NCBI RefSeq assembly: GCF_014874095.1
Contig: NZ_JADBEB010000001.1
Span: forward strand, 8,928,001 to 8,992,000
Origin: Plantactinospora soyae
GTDB taxonomy: Bacteria > Actinomycetota > Actinomycetes > Mycobacteriales > Micromonosporaceae
Direction: 5' to 3'
Length of the DNA: 64,000 bases
A program made the translations under genes and the position numbers. Below the pieces are notes generated by a model, which was given only the letters and a program-made list of their open reading frames with translations, was not told the origin of the DNA and did not search any database. This document shows positions 62,443 to 64,000 of the stretch, piece by piece; positions within the stretch are counted from its first letter, which is position 1, and each line of letters starts with the position of its first letter.

Positions 62443-63234
62443 CATCGAGGGCAACAGGGGCGCCTGCTGCGCCATCGTCTCCGCCTGCACGATCATGACG
62501 TCGGCGCCGTCGGCGGCCTGTCGGGCCAACTCCAACTCGCGTCGCGGATCGACCGGCCGCGCGGGCGGCATCGCCGCACCGGGCCCCTGGCCCGGACCGG
62601 CCGGCGACCGTTGGTCGAACGGCAGCCGCGGACCGGGTACCTGCCCGGCCGCCGAGCTGGCCGGCAGCGCCCGCCGCCCCTGACCGCCCGGCAGTTCCGG
62701 GTACGCCTGACCGGCCGGCAACTCCCCACCTCCCGCCTCCTGCCCACGTCCCCCGTACTGGACCGGCGGACCGAACGGCGTCGGCGGGCCGAACTGGCTC
62801 GACTGTCCGGACTGAGTCGACTGTCCGGACTGAGTCGGAGTTCCGAACTCGTTGGAGCGGTCGTACGGAACTGGACGGTCCGACGAGCCAGGCGGGCGGT
62901 CGTACGGGATCGGACGGTCCAGCTGGTCCGGGCCGGCGTACTGGGCGGGCACGGTGGGATGGCCGCCGGAGGCGGGTGGGGCGTACCGGGGCGGCTCGGG
63001 CGGCAGCATCTCGCCGACCAGGGGCGCCGACGGCCCCACTGGCACCGGTTTGCCGATCATCTGGCCGAGCGCCGTCAGCCGCTGCTGTTGCAGGGCGAGC
63101 CGCTGGTCGAGGCGGTCGACGGCCGCGCCCGTACTGCCCCGGTGTTCGGCGACCTGGGCGGCGGTCCGCTCACCGGTCCGGCGCAGGTCGTGCAGGTGCC
63201 GGGCCAGGGCCGCGTACTCGGAGAAACTCGCCAC
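62131..63234 (-). CDS. membrane protein with coiled-coil N-terminus and Pro/Gly-rich linker
   Basis: 367 residues from a GTG. Residues 1-60 are helical and heptad-like (ARHLHDLRRTGERTAAQVAEH, LDQRLALQQQRLTALGQM). Then about 170 residues of Pro/Gly/Gln/Ser, with repeats such as QSGQSTQSGQSSQFGPP. The C-terminal third has about four membrane helices (MTVYFGCAGVLAIIIWILLTV to the end). No known domain. It follows the FtsK-like gene by a single base, so it is a likely accessory or partner of that ATPase. Confidence 0.82.
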   Translation of the reverse strand: MASFSEYAALARHLHDLRRTGERTAAQVAEHRGSTGAAVDRLDQRLALQQQRLTALGQMIGKPVPVGPSAPLVGEMLPPEPPRYAPPASGGHPTVPAQYAGPDQLDRPIPYDRPPGSSDRPVPYDRSNEFGTPTQSGQSTQSGQSSQFGPPTPFGPPVQYGGRGQEAGGGELPAGQAYPELPGGQGRRALPASSAAGQVPGPRLPFDQRSPAGPGQGPGAAMPPARPVDPRRELELARQAADGADVMIVQAETMAQQAPLLPSMSPLARAMTVYFGCAGVLAIIIWILLTVSEVQGSKGFDRNTIGVFSWSCAGLPTMLFFAGYTVLNVWGKPRIIVGRPAAYARLGFLICFLAAPIAFMAYYLVLM

Positions 63235-63235
63235 C

Positions 63236-64000
63236 TCAGTGCCCCTCGTCGTCCTCTTCGTAGCCGGGCCGGACGAACGGCACGATCAGCCGGGTCCGCT
63301 GGTCGTGCCGGTCCACCAGCAACGCCCGGTTCGCCCTCGGGGTGTACGCGAGATCGGTCACCCCGAGGTACATTCCCAGCTCGCCACCGGGCACGTTCAG
63401 GGCCACCAGGCAGGCGATGTCGTCACGGTTGCTGGACCCGCCGATGTCGTCGGAGAGCCGGCGCAGCCCCCGCCACCAGCCGAGCAGGTGCACCCCGTAC
63501 GCGGGGCCCTGCCGGAGCACCGCCTGTAGGTCGTCCAGCCCCGACTTGTAGTTCTCGTCCCGGGCGCTGAGGATGCCGCTGGCACCGTCCATGCCGTACC
63601 CGACGAGGAAGGTCCGGCCCGGTCCGTCGGCCGGTTGGCCGGAGAGTTTGCGCAGTTCGTCGCGGAGCCCGGCGGCGTCGAGCCGGCTGACCGGATGCCC
63701 CGCCTCGGCCAACTCTGCCATCGTCGCGTCGGCGATCTCGTCCGCGACGGCGACCAGCGGGGCGATCAGGAACCGGGCGCTGCCCGGCGGATGCTGCCGG
63801 GCCAGGCTGATGGTGGCGGCGTGCAGCACGCTCGCCCCGACCGGCGAGGTGCCGACCACCGCCAGGTGCCGCCCGGGGGTGGCGTCCAGCGGGAAGAGTG
63901 CCGAGGTCAGGTCGACGTCGACGGTACGGCCGACCAGCGCCAACGGCCGCCGTCCGCCGGGGACCAGTCCCCGGTACGTCGGATCGTCTTCGACGTGCGC
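63236..64000 (-). CDS. FtsK/EccC-like ATPase, C-terminal 254 residues
   Basis: The frame is open through the window edge and continues upstream. It reads as the last RecA-like domain of an FtsK/SpoIIIE-type ATPase: GRHLAVVGTSPVGASVLHAA at the P-loop position, FLVGYGMDGASG, and LQAVLRQGPAYGVHLLGWWR with VPGGELGMYLG. The P-loop lacks the Gly-Lys-Ser/Thr, as in the degenerate terminal ATPase domains of type VII secretion EccC proteins. Its partner membrane-protein gene follows directly. Full assignment needs the missing N-terminal part. Confidence 0.8.
   Translation of the reverse strand, partial: AHVEDDPTYRGLVPGGRRPLALVGRTVDVDLTSALFPLDATPGRHLAVVGTSPVGASVLHAATISLARQHPPGSARFLIAPLVAVADEIADATMAELAEAGHPVSRLDAAGLRDELRKLSGQPADGPGRTFLVGYGMDGASGILSARDENYKSGLDDLQAVLRQGPAYGVHLLGWWRGLRRLSDDIGGSSNRDDIACLVALNVPGGELGMYLGVTDLAYTPRANRALLVDRHDQRTRLIVPFVRPGYEEDDEGH

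Noticed and set aside
1-64000. tRNA, rRNA, tmRNA genes and replication origin
   Set aside because: Looked for cloverleaf ends, GTTCGAATC-type T-loops and DnaA-box clusters by eye; none convincing. A covariance-model scan would be decisive.

Overview
High-GC DNA from an actinobacterium. Codon use, many GTG starts, frequent 4-bp ATGA/GTGA gene overlaps, leaderless-looking promoters and a GGAAGGGGCCCTTCC-type intergenic repeat point to Micromonosporaceae (Micromonospora/Plantactinospora-like). The assignment is inferred from style, since no rRNA gene is present.

Layout. 0-2.6 kb: alpha/beta hydrolase with its TetR regulator, then a beta-helix lipoprotein. 2.6-9.2 kb: an MFS exporter and a four-gene ABC exporter plus two-component operon (ATPase, FtsX-type permease, histidine kinase, LuxR-type regulator). 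9.2-12 kb: a phnDCE-type importer. 12-23.3 kb: LtrA-like membrane protein, LLM flavoprotein, secreted rhamnogalacturonan lyase with CBM2, Eis-like acetyltransferase, hemerythrin protein, lipid kinase, NYN/LOTUS protein and a TetR regulator.

23.3-42.6 kb is the most coherent block. GH42 beta-galactosidase, GH95 alpha-fucosidase and GH31 alpha-xylosidase (all without signal peptides), an oligosaccharide ABC importer lacking its own ATPase, a ROK repressor, a cytoplasmic GH3 and its LacI repressor fit import and intracellular stripping of xyloglucan oligosaccharides. A shared 22-bp motif precedes three transcription units of the block, and two identical 14-bp LacI-type palindromes precede the GH3-lacI pair. 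A MarR/MFS pair sits inside the block.

42.6-59.4 kb: PLP decarboxylase, MerR regulator with its diagnostic 19-bp-spacer promoter, PadR with a membrane partner, Rrf2 regulator, TesB and pyruvate kinase, an exported amidase with a small partner, an S33 peptidase, a secreted GH3 with a BIG2 domain, and small conserved proteins. A 3' remnant of a berberine-bridge-type oxidase lies at 56.6 kb.

59.4-62.1 kb is an accessory island: a short CRISPR array without cas genes, an IS21-type transposase remnant at its degenerate end, a minimal GntR regulator, and two unknown genes, the second of which has lost its 3' end at an abrupt junction near 62,130. 62.1-64 kb holds a membrane protein and the C-terminus of an FtsK/EccC-like ATPase.
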